Source of the DNA: Methanosarcina sp. MSH10X1
Lineage (GTDB): Archaea > Halobacteriota > Methanosarcinia > Methanosarcinales > Methanosarcinaceae
Assembly (NCBI RefSeq): GCF_004099695.1
Contig: NZ_SCHL01000004.1
Location: forward strand, 186,001 to 250,000
Length of the DNA: 64,000 nt
Reading direction: 5' to 3'
A model generated the notes under the pieces. That model saw only the letters and a list, made by a program, of their open reading frames with translations. It made no database searches and was not told the DNA's origin. Numbering within the stretch: position 1 is the stretch's first letter; each line of letters opens with the position of its first letter. Below, piece by piece: positions 56,671-64,000 of this stretch. The position numbers and the translations under genes were made by a program.

Positions 56671-57135
56671 TTACACTTTTTTTCCCCACATTTCCTCTTT
56701 TGCCTTCTGTACTCTCTCTTTTTTAACAATTTGTGTGCCACTTAAGTTATAGTTTTCCTCTAAAGAGTTATCTGCCACACTAATAATGGAGGAAAAGTCA
56801 GGTACCGTCTTATTATAAAATTTCTTGAGACTTTCAACCCACAGCTTACCCTTTTCTTTTATTTTATATGTAACTGGTTTTTTACCTAATTCTTTTTCTA
56901 TTTCTATTAGCCCCATCATTTCAAATTTAATATTTGCTTTTGATAATCCATCCTCTCGTGGTCCAAATTTGTTCCGTTCAAAATCAAAGTTTTGCCCACA
57001 TTTATAGCTGTTTTCAATAAGAGATTCTTTTAATTCATAGCATAATTTCTCGAATTTTAGATTTCCTTCAATACAGTCTGATTTATACAAACTGTACATA
57101 TGTAGAAAATTTTTGTTTATCCTCTCTTCATTCAT
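56671..57135 (-). CDS. Winged-helix-like third component of an ABC-ATPase operon
   Basis: 154 aa. Residues 50-108 resemble a winged helix-turn-helix: a GPREDGLSKANIKFEMMGLI helix pair then a wing of KELGKKPVTYKIKEKG. No membrane segment. The ATG overlaps the stop of the ATPase gene (ATGA), showing tight coupling. In described ABC-three-component systems a small wHTH middle component partners an SMC-like ATPase; I infer the same role here. Assignment rests on gene context and a motif read by eye. Confidence 0.65.
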   Translation of the reverse strand: MNEERINKNFLHMYSLYKSDCIEGNLKFEKLCYELKESLIENSYKCGQNFDFERNKFGPREDGLSKANIKFEMMGLIEIEKELGKKPVTYKIKEKGKLWVESLKKFYNKTVPDFSSIISVADNSLEENYNLSGTQIVKKERVQKAKEEMWGKKV

Positions 57136-58949
57136 TGTACGTCAAACCCGAACAAATCTTTGTTAAATTTTACACTCACTGTTGGAAGTTCCAGAATATC
57201 ATTATAGGACCTATCAGCCGTTAGAATCAGAAATTGAGTGTCATTGGTCTTACACTTTTCTTTTATTAAGTTCAGTAAATTGGTTTTATTATGAGCGTCT
57301 TTACGAAGGTTTAGGTCATCATACAATCCATCAGCAGGATCATCAAGAATAACGAAATCAATTAATGAAGAATTATATTCGTTATCGAGATCAATAAAAG
57401 TGAATAATAAAGAGGCATCTATACATTTTTTTTCTGACTCCCCAATTTCTTTGGAGGTAGAAATATCATCTATTTCTTCATAGTTTTTGAAAGAAGTTTT
57501 AAAGAATAATTTTCCGTTTTCCAAAACAATTGGCTGGCTTTTATAGCCCATGAGCCTACCATAATAAAGGTTTATCCTTTCCAAAAATGTTTTTATGCCT
57601 TTTTCTTCTAGCTCTTTCTCCAAAATGGATCTCTTTGACTCCAAAGATTTGATTTCTGTAGTAATTTTAGCAATCTCATCATCTTTATTTTTTATCTGGT
57701 TATTTGATTCTTTAATATCCATTTCAGTTTTATTGAACTCGTTCCGAAATTTCTTTAGTTGTAGTCTCTGTTCTTCAATAAAAGTCTTAAATTTCACGTC
57801 TTCAAATGACTTAAAACTTTCAATACTTCTAACAATTTCAGGATTTAAGATAAGAGCTAAATCGTTTAGTTTACTTTTTAAATTATGTAGAAGCTCATAA
57901 TTTTTATTAAGCTCTCCCTCCATTTGCTGTATTCTTTCATTTAACTTAGGTAGCTCATCATTGGAATATTGTATTCTGTGAGAAATATTGTCATAAAGTT
58001 CCTTGTCATAACTTTCGTCCCCACAGTAAGGGCATCTTTTTTTATTATATTGAGATGCAACTTTCGAAAGGTTGGCTTTTTTACCACATACAGGACAAAT
58101 TAAAACACTAATTATTTCTTTAATTAAATTAATTAGAGACGCTTCATGGAATTTTTCTAGTTCCAGTTTTGAAATATATGCCTTGTCTAACTCCTGTCGA
58201 AGAGAGATATTTTTTCTTTGCAAGTCATTTATTTCTTTCCATAGTCCTGCATCCACTTTTTTGACATCAAAAACTTGTTTTATACTTCCATCGTCATGAG
58301 AGGAAACTAATTGTTTAAGATGTTCAATATAATTTTTTGAGGAATATATTACATTTCTCTTCTCTTTTAAACTACTCTCTAAATCTTTCTTTTCAACAAA
58401 AAAATATTCTCTTTCCTCAGTTCTTTTTTTAATTGCGTTTTTTAACTTTTCTGTCTCTTCGTTTTTAGAATTTAAGCTTGTATAAAAACTGATCATCTTC
58501 AATAGCTTTCTACTATCGTATTTTTTCAACGATGATTCCTGGTCTTGATGCAATAACCTTGCTTTAAACTCTAAACAATCTTCAGAAGGATAATCGAAAA
58601 TCTCTTTAAGTTTATTGTTTATTGACTCCATTTCAGTAATGGTTTCGATATTGCCATCTTTTAAATTTTTGATAGCCAGTTTGTGGTTATTGCCAGCTTT
58701 TCTGTCTAAAGTTAGTTCTAATTCATCATTAGATAACTTTACATAAGTATCTGCCAAATTATTGATCGGTCTAGAAGAACCTTTTATTCCAAATATAGCA
58801 TAAGAAAGGGCATCAAGTGTAGTAGATTTTCCGCTTTTGTGTTCTCCATAAATTAAAATGTGATCCTCTAATTTTGTAAGATTCACCCCTAAATATCTTC
58901 GAGAATTGAATTTAGTTATTTTGAATTCTTTAATTCGAAATTTGGTCAT
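57132..58949 (-). CDS. SMC/Rad50-like ABC ATPase with zinc-hook motif
   Basis: 605 aa. Walker A GEHKSGKST (35-43), Q-loop LLHQDQ (132-137), coiled-coil arms about 165-275 and 320-470, a two-CxxC zinc motif between them (CPVC 285-288, CPYC 306-309), an ABC signature-like IGESEKK (502-508), Walker B FVILDDPADGL (532-542) and a switch-like LILTADRSY near 574. The last acidic residue of Walker B is Asp, not Glu. It resembles ATPases of the Lamassu/ABC-three-component and Rad50 groups and may sense DNA ends. Lies three bases after the four-TM gene and overlaps the next gene. Confidence 0.85.
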   Translation of the reverse strand: MTKFRIKEFKITKFNSRRYLGVNLTKLEDHILIYGEHKSGKSTTLDALSYAIFGIKGSSRPINNLADTYVKLSNDELELTLDRKAGNNHKLAIKNLKDGNIETITEMESINNKLKEIFDYPSEDCLEFKARLLHQDQESSLKKYDSRKLLKMISFYTSLNSKNEETEKLKNAIKKRTEEREYFFVEKKDLESSLKEKRNVIYSSKNYIEHLKQLVSSHDDGSIKQVFDVKKVDAGLWKEINDLQRKNISLRQELDKAYISKLELEKFHEASLINLIKEIISVLICPVCGKKANLSKVASQYNKKRCPYCGDESYDKELYDNISHRIQYSNDELPKLNERIQQMEGELNKNYELLHNLKSKLNDLALILNPEIVRSIESFKSFEDVKFKTFIEEQRLQLKKFRNEFNKTEMDIKESNNQIKNKDDEIAKITTEIKSLESKRSILEKELEEKGIKTFLERINLYYGRLMGYKSQPIVLENGKLFFKTSFKNYEEIDDISTSKEIGESEKKCIDASLLFTFIDLDNEYNSSLIDFVILDDPADGLYDDLNLRKDAHNKTNLLNLIKEKCKTNDTQFLILTADRSYNDILELPTVSVKFNKDLFGFDVQ

Positions 58950-58952
58950 ATA

Positions 58953-59537
58953 TTATTCCTCAAACAAGCTTTTGTAGTCAAAAATAATAGTATTTTTCAA
59001 GTCTAAAAAAGAAGATCCAAAAAAATATCCAAAATATAAGGATGCCAAACCCCCTGAAATTAAAAAAATTCTATTTTGAAAAATAAGACCATAGGATAAT
59101 AGAAGAAAAGAGTTAAAGGAAGCAATAAATAAGTCTAAGAACTTTGGAATCTTTTCGGTACGTAACCCAGTGTCTAACTTATCTATTTCAATTTTGATTT
59201 CTTGTGGTAGTATGTCATGATTCTTCCTAGGATCTCTATAAATGTCATAGAGTCCGTCTTTGAACTTCTTCTTTGCTAAGGTATATTCTAACATAGGTCT
59301 TTTAAAAAAAACTCTTAAAATTGAATCATATTTTTCTAGCAATGCCGAATAAACCATTACGTAGACAACTAATAACAGGCCACTAAAAATAAAAAACTTC
59401 CAATCATTCTCAAAAGATTCTAATACGACTCCACTATCTAAATATGATGGAAGCTTGTCTATTACATAAATTAGAAGTGCCAGTGACATAGAAAGAGTCG
59501 TGTATTTACCTAAAAAGGCAATCAGCGTATCTTTCAT
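58953..59537 (-). CDS. Four-TM membrane protein, candidate effector
   Basis: 194 aa. Predicted membrane segments at about 14-28, 47-67, 134-153 and 156-175, separated by a charged cytoplasmic stretch of about 65 residues (LAKKKFKDGLYDIYRDPRKN). No signal peptide or enzymatic motif. It is encoded directly upstream of the ABC ATPase with a three-base gap, so they share a transcript. In defence operons of similar plan a membrane effector damages the envelope; that role is inferred. No family recognised. Confidence 0.7.
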   Translation of the reverse strand: MKDTLIAFLGKYTTLSMSLALLIYVIDKLPSYLDSGVVLESFENDWKFFIFSGLLLVVYVMVYSALLEKYDSILRVFFKRPMLEYTLAKKKFKDGLYDIYRDPRKNHDILPQEIKIEIDKLDTGLRTEKIPKFLDLFIASFNSFLLLSYGLIFQNRIFLISGGLASLYFGYFFGSSFLDLKNTIIFDYKSLFEE

Positions 59538-59575
59538 AGGTACATCCAGAATATAAATATTTTTATTTATTTGTG

Positions 59576-59716
59576 TTACTTCAATGAAGATGAAAGACTA
59601 TGCAAAGCATACAAAATCTCATAGGCCATATCTGGATTTACAAACCAGATAACTATAAAAACAATTACTGCAATCAAAAGGTAAGTCCCAAAGCCAGTGT
59701 GAACTACTCTACCCAT
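59576..59716 (-). CDS. Single-TM microprotein, 46 aa, first gene of the ABC operon
   Basis: A small frame, MGRVVHTGFGTYLLIAVIVF continuing IVIWF, has one hydrophobic span (about residues 9-27) and a short amphipathic tail. GGTG stands eight bases before ATG 59716, a usual ribosome-binding site. It ends 39 bases before the four-TM gene on the same strand. Short hydrophobic frames arise by chance, so this is a candidate, supported by the Shine-Dalgarno sequence and position. Confidence 0.5.
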   Translation of the reverse strand: MGRVVHTGFGTYLLIAVIVFIVIWFVNPDMAYEILYALHSLSSSLK

Positions 59717-60434
59717 TAAATCAACACCAGGTAGTAAGAACGCAAACCTTCATATATAGATTTTTCGTTTGTTAGATAGTTTTTATCTATTTTAGGATTT
59801 GTGATAACTTCTATTAATTTACAATTTTTCCTCATATTTAATAATAAGCATTCATTTTTATTTATTTCAAGTGTTTTATTATACTCATTTTATTAATCTC
59901 TATATGCTTAAGGATTTAGTAATTTGTCATTTGAGTAGATACCTTAGTTTGGTCTTTTTAGAAAAATTCTCTATATTAAACTCCGTTTGAGAAAATAAAT
60001 TTCAATTGGTCTGCTGAAGTGTAATCCCTTCGGCCAATTTATTCCCGTGAAAACAGTATGTATTTAAGAAATCAATACTTATTCTAAATTGCTGCATTGG
60101 TTCACTATAATGTTAAAGTCGCTTCCATTTAGACATTTTAACTTACAGAAATGCATGGTCTACATAGAATAGGTTTTTTAAAATCAGTTTTCTTATCTCT
60201 TTTATCTACATCCAGCTCTTTTTAAAATTTGCTCCTTAAAGGAAAAGATCTGTACAAGTATGATGACTTCTACTAATACAAAAACCAATAATATTTAAAA
60301 GAATTTAACAGAATCAAATTTTCTTGGCAGCTTACCGAAAGTTCTGTAAAATATGAACTCGAAGAAAGAATTGAAGCATTAGAAAAAGAAGTCTATAAAT
60401 CCACTAAATCAGAAAATAAGGATAATAAAAACAG
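59717..60434. other. Accessory-region spacer
   Basis: 718 bases, mostly A/T-rich, with no intact gene. The right part (60292-60434) is the remnant listed below. The left part holds the promoter of the ABC operon on the minus strand. Confidence 0.5.
60292..60434 (+). pseudogene. Coding remnant (coiled-coil C terminus), copy 1
   Basis: An open stretch after TAA at 60289 encodes YELEERIEALEKEVYKSTKS, a charged helical tail, without a start or any upstream domain. It runs directly into the partial tRNA-Val copy. A related tail (RIEALEKKMSKASKS) precedes the intact tRNA-Val at 61192-61338. Probably the C-terminal end of an integrated-element gene; identity is not established. Confidence 0.5.
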
Positions 60435-60477
60435 TGGGCCCGCTGAGATTCGAACTCAGAACTTCCGCAGTTTGAAG
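60435..60477 (-). repeat. Partial tRNA-Val copy (3' half), candidate att site
   Basis: 43 bases match the 3' half of tRNA-Val(CAC) (61327-61369) with about six mismatches: discriminator, acceptor strand and T arm are exact, and similarity falls off in the anticodon arm. It cannot form a full tRNA. This is the pattern left by integration into a tRNA 3' end. It lies 892 bases from the intact gene, in the same orientation. Confidence 0.8.
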
Positions 60478-60558
60478 TTGTTTAGAAGCAGAAAGGAAAA
60501 TATTCTCTGTCATTACCATTGTCAAAATACAAAAAGGATTGAAACACACAAAAAAAGC

Positions 60559-61143
60559 TTAAAACTTCTTATCTTCATCGGTAATCTTACGAATAACTCT
60601 GCAGGGATTCCCAACGGCAACAACGCCAGGCGGAACATCTTTTGTCACAACACTTCCAGCGCCGATAACAGCATTATCTCCGATAGTTATTCCGGGCAGT
60701 ACAACAACATTACCGCCTATCCACACATTGTTGCCGACTTTAATCGGATAAGCATATTCCAGTCCTGCATTACGGCGTTCTGCATCAAGCGGATGTTCAG
60801 CTGTATAGAAGCCACAGTTTGGAGCGACCATTACATTATCACCAAAAGTTACCTTTGCTGTGTCAAGGACGATACAGTTGTGATTCGCATAGAAATTGCT
60901 GCCTATTTCGATGTTGTAACCGTAGTCGCATATAAATGGCGGCTCGATAAGAAAAGAATCTCCGGTTTTGCCAAAAAGTTTCTGAATTAAAGCTATTCTT
61001 TCCTCGATTTTCGCCGGATGAAGCTGATTATATTCGTAGCAGATTGCTTTACAATAAGCTCGTTCCTCGATCAGCTCTTTATCATACATTGCATTATATA
61101 ATAATCCCTGAGCTGCTTTTTCTTTTTCAGTCATTTCAGCCAT
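60559..61143 (-). CDS. Maltose/galactoside O-acetyltransferase (LacA/Maa family)
   Basis: 194 aa. Left-handed parallel beta-helix acyltransferase: MTEKEKAAQGLLYNAMYDKELIEER N-terminal Mac domain, FYANHNCIVLD, the catalytic His in YTAEHPLDAERR, and hexapeptide turns IGGNVVVLPGITIGDNAVIGAG, ending AVGNPCRVIRKI. It transfers acetyl from acetyl-CoA to a sugar hydroxyl. The gene is flanked by tRNA-Val and its partial copy, so it probably came in by integration; bacterial relatives are very similar in these motifs. GGAGG precedes the ATG. Confidence 0.9.
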   Translation of the reverse strand: MAEMTEKEKAAQGLLYNAMYDKELIEERAYCKAICYEYNQLHPAKIEERIALIQKLFGKTGDSFLIEPPFICDYGYNIEIGSNFYANHNCIVLDTAKVTFGDNVMVAPNCGFYTAEHPLDAERRNAGLEYAYPIKVGNNVWIGGNVVVLPGITIGDNAVIGAGSVVTKDVPPGVVAVGNPCRVIRKITDEDKKF

Positions 61144-61191
61144 TGTTGTTTTCCTCCCTAGTAAAATGGTAATTCTGTTTATTTAATTGCC

Positions 61192-61338
61192 CTTGATCAA
61201 GAACTTAACTGTGAACTTAAAGTTACACAATTTAAAGAAAAATCTGATCTTGAATCAAGAATTGAAGCATTAGAAAAGAAGATGTCTAAAGCCTCTAAAT
61301 CCGGAAAAAAAGTTGAAAAAGAAAAGTGGGCCCGCTGA
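61192..61338 (+). pseudogene. Coding remnant (coiled-coil C terminus), copy 2
   Basis: Open frame DQELNCELKVTQFKEKSDLE then SRIEALEKKMSKASKSGKK, ending in TGA inside the 3' end of tRNA-Val (opposite strand). It shares IEALEK and the K/S-rich tail with copy 1 at 60292-60434. No start codon or upstream domain. Consistent with the C terminus of a gene next to an att site. Confidence 0.5.
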
Positions 61339-61400
61339 GATTCGAACTCAGGACCTCCGCCGTGTGAAGGCGACGTCATAACCGTCTAGACCACGAGCCC
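61327..61400 (-). tRNA. tRNA-Val (anticodon CAC)
   Basis: Acceptor GGGCTCG pairs with CGGGCCC, with one G-U at pair 5. D arm GTC-TAGACGGTTAT-GAC, anticodon stem TCGCC/GGCGG around TT-CAC-AC, variable AGGTC, T arm CTGAG-TTCGAAT-CTCAG, discriminator A. No intron. It serves as the presumed integration target of the neighbouring region. Confidence 0.95.
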
Positions 61401-61710
61401 ATAGATTGAAATTGAAAAATAAAAGGGTTAAGCAACCATAAAATAGAACTTCTTATGTATAAGCTTATCGCTTGTTAACGATGTTCGGGGCTGCCCCGAT
61501 GCGTTATGGAATCGTTTTTATATTTACTCTGTCCGGGTTCCGACTTTTTCACATTTCTTGAATTCTGCCCAGCCCATTCTCACGCTGGCGGAATTCTAAT
61601 TCACATCGAGTATTCTGTCTGGTTTGCCGGAAATTTTATTTACACAATCAATAAAGTAAATAAGTGATAGATGTGAATAACTATAAAACTAATTTCAGTA
61701 CAGGGTAGAA
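61401..61710. other. Divergent spacer with an imperfect hairpin
   Basis: Promoter region of tRNA-Val (minus) and of the prepilin peptidase gene (plus). GAATTCTGCCCAGC and GCTGGCGGAATTC (61560-61596) form a hairpin with one bulge; function unknown. GTAGAAATG at 61705 is a weak ribosome-binding context. Confidence 0.5.
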
Positions 61711-62475
61711 ATGATAGAAATCCTCAAAATTCTCTTCAGCATGCCTTTTTTGCTGTATTCGTGTTATTCCGACCTCGAATCCCGCAGGGTCTCAAATAAG
61801 GTATGGAAATCCATGCTTGCGGCTGGCTCCGTGTTTGTACTCTACGAGCTTTTTACCGGAGGGATTTCGCATCTCATGCCTCTTGTCTTGTCGGGAGTGC
61901 TTGTCTTTACGGTCGTATACATCCTTTTCCAGCTCGGGGCTTTCGGGGGCGGGGATGCCAAGGGGCTGATAGTGCTTTCTATTCTTTTTCCGACCTACCC
62001 GGTTTTTAAGATTTCAGGAGAAATATATCCCCTGCTCGGGCTTCCGCCTGTGGGGCTTTTTACTTTCACGGTGCTCGGAAATGCTCTCCTGCTGACAACG
62101 CTTGTCCCGCTCGGAATGTTCTGCTACAATCTCTTGCATTTCTCTCCTGAAATGGTCAGAAAACCGCTTTACATGTTTATAGGCTACAGGACTGAGATTT
62201 CGTCCCTGAAACATAAGAAGCATCTGGGCCTGCTTGAAAAATTCGAGCTTGACGAAACCGGAACCCTTAAAAGAGGGCTTGCCCGCGCAGGACTTAACTT
62301 CGATGCCGACCAGAAACCTGAACTTGAAGAGTACCTGAAAAAAGGGTTGATCGGAAAAGACATCTGGGTAACTCCAGGCCTCCCGTTCATGCTTTCGCTT
62401 ACAGCAGGCTTTATTACCGCAGTCATATTGGGGGATTTGATCTTTTATACCGTCATGCGCTTTATAACAGGTTAA
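61711..62475 (+). CDS. Archaeal A24 prepilin/preflagellin peptidase
   Basis: 254 aa. Catalytic aspartates in YSDLESRRVSNKVW (TM1 loop) and FGGGDAKGL (GxGD motif) mark the A24 family (FlaK/PibD/EppA). Six to seven membrane helices, plus a soluble insert (RTEISSLKHKKHLGLLEKFEL) near residues 155-205. It removes class III signal peptides from archaellins and pilins at the cytoplasmic face. Which substrate class it serves cannot be read. No pilin gene is adjacent. Confidence 0.88.
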   Translation: MIEILKILFSMPFLLYSCYSDLESRRVSNKVWKSMLAAGSVFVLYELFTGGISHLMPLVLSGVLVFTVVYILFQLGAFGGGDAKGLIVLSILFPTYPVFKISGEIYPLLGLPPVGLFTFTVLGNALLLTTLVPLGMFCYNLLHFSPEMVRKPLYMFIGYRTEISSLKHKKHLGLLEKFELDETGTLKRGLARAGLNFDADQKPELEEYLKKGLIGKDIWVTPGLPFMLSLTAGFITAVILGDLIFYTVMRFITG

Positions 62476-62555
62476 AACAGATTAAAGAGGGTTAATCAGG
62501 AACTGGATAAAACTATTCTACTTTGCCAGCCGAAATCCAGTTTGTTTTTAGACAA

Positions 62556-63143
62556 TTACCTCTTCTGTACAACAAGCAGCCCGTAGAGAATCGTTTCCGG
62601 AACAGGAGGATTCTCAGGTGTACCTTTTGCGATCCTCTCTTCAGGATAGCCCAGGTTTTCGCAGGTATAGAGCTCGGCTTCCATACCCAGTTTCTTCAGG
62701 ACTTCTGCAACCTCAAGCGAGCCAAAGGTTTCTTCCGGCAGCAGGAAAATATTTCTCCCATTCTTTAATTCCCGGATCAGTTCGGCTTTTGCAGGCTCGG
62801 AATCCCTGCCATGAGCTGTGATTGCACAGAGATTGGTCAGGTTCACCCTTGTACGCGCACAGGCTACCTGCATCGAAGAAATTCCCGGAATTACCGTATC
62901 CTTTTCCCCTGCGAATTTTCCGAGTCCTGAAAACATGGGGTCGCCTGTGGATAATACGACTGCATCGGCTGGCAGGAGATGAAGCGATTTATAATCCTTA
63001 ATCGGTTTTGCTTCACAGGCAATATACTCCTGCGCAATCTCAAGGGCTCTTTTTGCGCCATAAACCACAGAGGCTCTTTTTATAGCTTTTATTCCTTCTT
63101 CTGTGAGCATTCCGGGCCCGACTCCGACTCCTACCACGATCAT
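62556..63143 (-). CDS. cbiE: Cobalt-precorrin-7 (C5)-methyltransferase CbiE
   Basis: 195 aa. MIVVGVGVGPGMLTEEG is the SAM-binding N terminus of precorrin methyltransferases, and VVLSTGDPMFSGLGKF is the second loop, as in CbiE. It methylates C5 of the corrin ring with SAM in anaerobic cobalamin synthesis. ATG 63143 follows GAGGAG at nine bases and fits the family; a 22-codon extension is a shadow. It lies directly after cbiD, from which it is separated by 50 bases. No CbiT domain is fused. Confidence 0.92.
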   Translation of the reverse strand: MIVVGVGVGPGMLTEEGIKAIKRASVVYGAKRALEIAQEYIACEAKPIKDYKSLHLLPADAVVLSTGDPMFSGLGKFAGEKDTVIPGISSMQVACARTRVNLTNLCAITAHGRDSEPAKAELIRELKNGRNIFLLPEETFGSLEVAEVLKKLGMEAELYTCENLGYPEERIAKGTPENPPVPETILYGLLVVQKR

Positions 63144-63192
63144 TATTTTCTTCTCCTCTGCCTGTATAAGTTTTAATTTTTCAGTTAGTTTC

Positions 63193-64000
63193 TCAAACTT
63201 CCGGTTCACTATCGCTTTTGCTGTCCATCAGGACCGAGCCATCCCTGTCAATTACCACGATCCTTGCACCTTTTCCTTTCTCGATCGCCATCTCGAAGGC
63301 TTCTTTAAGGCGTGCGTGTTGAGGTGCTTTCTCAAGCATTTCGACAACGGTTGCGTATCCGCTGCCTTCAAGCATCTCAGTGTTTCCCCATTTGAGGACA
63401 AGTCCGGGAAGCCCGCAGATAATCACATCGCCTGAGGCATAATCAAGCCCTTCCGAGATCCTGCTTCCGACCATGACAACTGTATAATCAGGAAAAAGCA
63501 TGTGAGAGTAACGCATTCCTATCCTGCCTGTGGTCAGCACAACTCTGTCCGTGCAGCGGATAAGGTCTCCTTTCATCTCTCCCAGGTGGTCGTTCCAGGG
63601 CTCAACAAAACCCGTGCTCCCGAGTACGGAGATCCCGCCTTCCACCCCGATCCTGCTGTTGAGGGTTTCTTTTCCTATTCTTTCTCCGTCCGGAATTGAA
63701 ATTGTAACCTCAACGCCCTTGAGTCCCAGTTCTTCTACAGCTTCCTGCACTGCAGCCTTTATCTGTTCCATTGGCATGGGGTTAATAGCAGGCTGGCCTC
63801 TCGGAACCTGAAGCCCGTCCCTTCTAACAATTCCTATGCCTTTTCCTCCGAGAATTCGGATTCCTTCGGCTTCCCTGGCTTCGCCCACAAATTCAAGCCC
63901 CCGGGTAATATCGGATTCATGGTCGTTCCGGATCTTCTTTACAACTGCCCGTCCCTGTGAGATCTCGCTGACCTCAAGTTGAGCTCTCAGTCCCACTGGG
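63193..64000 (-). CDS. cbiD: Cobalt-precorrin-5B (C1)-methyltransferase CbiD, 5' end outside the window
   Basis: At least 269 residues of the family: [66 protein letters not shown] and the C-terminal [14 protein letters not shown]. It methylates C1 during anaerobic corrin ring contraction. The frame is open through base 64000, so the first part is not visible. Together with cbiE it is part of a cobalamin operon on the minus strand; methanogens need corrinoids for methyl transfer. Confidence 0.92.
   Translation of the reverse strand, partial: PVGLRAQLEVSEISQGRAVVKKIRNDHESDITRGLEFVGEAREAEGIRILGGKGIGIVRRDGLQVPRGQPAINPMPMEQIKAAVQEAVEELGLKGVEVTISIPDGERIGKETLNSRIGVEGGISVLGSTGFVEPWNDHLGEMKGDLIRCTDRVVLTTGRIGMRYSHMLFPDYTVVMVGSRISEGLDYASGDVIICGLPGLVLKWGNTEMLEGSGYATVVEMLEKAPQHARLKEAFEMAIEKGKGARIVVIDRDGSVLMDSKSDSEPEV

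Noticed and set aside
57132-58949. Calling the ABC ATPase Rad50
   Set aside because: At 605 aa with a tandem-CxxC zinc motif, no adjacent mre11 gene and co-encoded membrane proteins, it does not fit a housekeeping Rad50.
60435-60477. A second functional tRNA-Val gene
   Set aside because: Only the 3' half is present; the anticodon arm is degraded and the D arm and 5' acceptor strand are missing.

Overview
The window reads as chromosomal DNA of a Methanosarcina-type methanogenic archaeon. Three things point there: a bacterial-type groES-groEL pair in an archaeal background, an archaeal tRNA-Trp whose intron carries a box C/D guide RNA, and lineage-typical families (DUF1699, PKD/beta-helix surface proteins, HisKA_2 histidine kinases with MASE3, CHASE4 and MEDS sensors, archaeal EndoQ and cobalamin genes). 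Intergenic DNA is long and AT-rich, and many genes stand alone or in pairs. The species is not settled by sequence reading alone.

Layout. 0-10 kb: the 3' part of endonuclease Q with a terminal PCNA-binding motif, tRNA-Ser(CGA), intron-containing tRNA-Trp(CCA), a PLP aminotransferase, a 7-deazaguanine precursor transporter ending in a palindromic repeat array, an RNase H-like protein, and groES-groEL divergent from a winged-helix regulator across two perfect palindromes. 10-16 kb: a DUF362-ferredoxin protein and three tandem PRC-barrel genes holding seven PRC modules. 16-25 kb: a CXXCXGXG mini-protein, an HNH-like protein, a lipoprotein, a pair of envelope proteins with cell-wall-binding-repeat-like domains, a GltS-type symporter and a MASE3 kinase. 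25-33 kb: a phosphoribosyltransferase, nucleotidase-family and alpha/beta-hydrolase cluster, then two more sensor kinases. 33-42 kb: two tandem FAD-Rieske oxidoreductases, a ureohydrolase with an NCS2-like permease, and a kinase-phosphoesterase with altered phosphatase motifs. 42-56 kb: small conserved proteins, surface proteins, a pentapeptide-repeat protein, pyrophosphatase, a MEDS/PAS kinase, an amidohydrolase, and a secreted metallo-beta-lactamase-fold protein with a lamin-tail domain followed by DUF3006.

56.6-61.4 kb is the accessory region. On the minus strand lies a compact operon: a 46-residue single-TM microprotein, a four-TM protein, an SMC/Rad50-like ABC ATPase with a CxxC...CxxC zinc motif, and a winged-helix-like protein overlapping it by ATGA. 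This resembles ABC-three-component/Lamassu-like conflict systems with a membrane effector, and it is the best candidate for a little-described system here. Next to it is an O-acetyltransferase gene flanked by an intact tRNA-Val(CAC) and a partial copy of that tRNA's 3' half. Each copy is preceded by a similar coiled-coil reading-frame remnant, which suggests a tRNA-targeted integration site.

61.7-64 kb returns to core genes: an A24 prepilin peptidase, cbiE, and cbiD, which runs off the window end.
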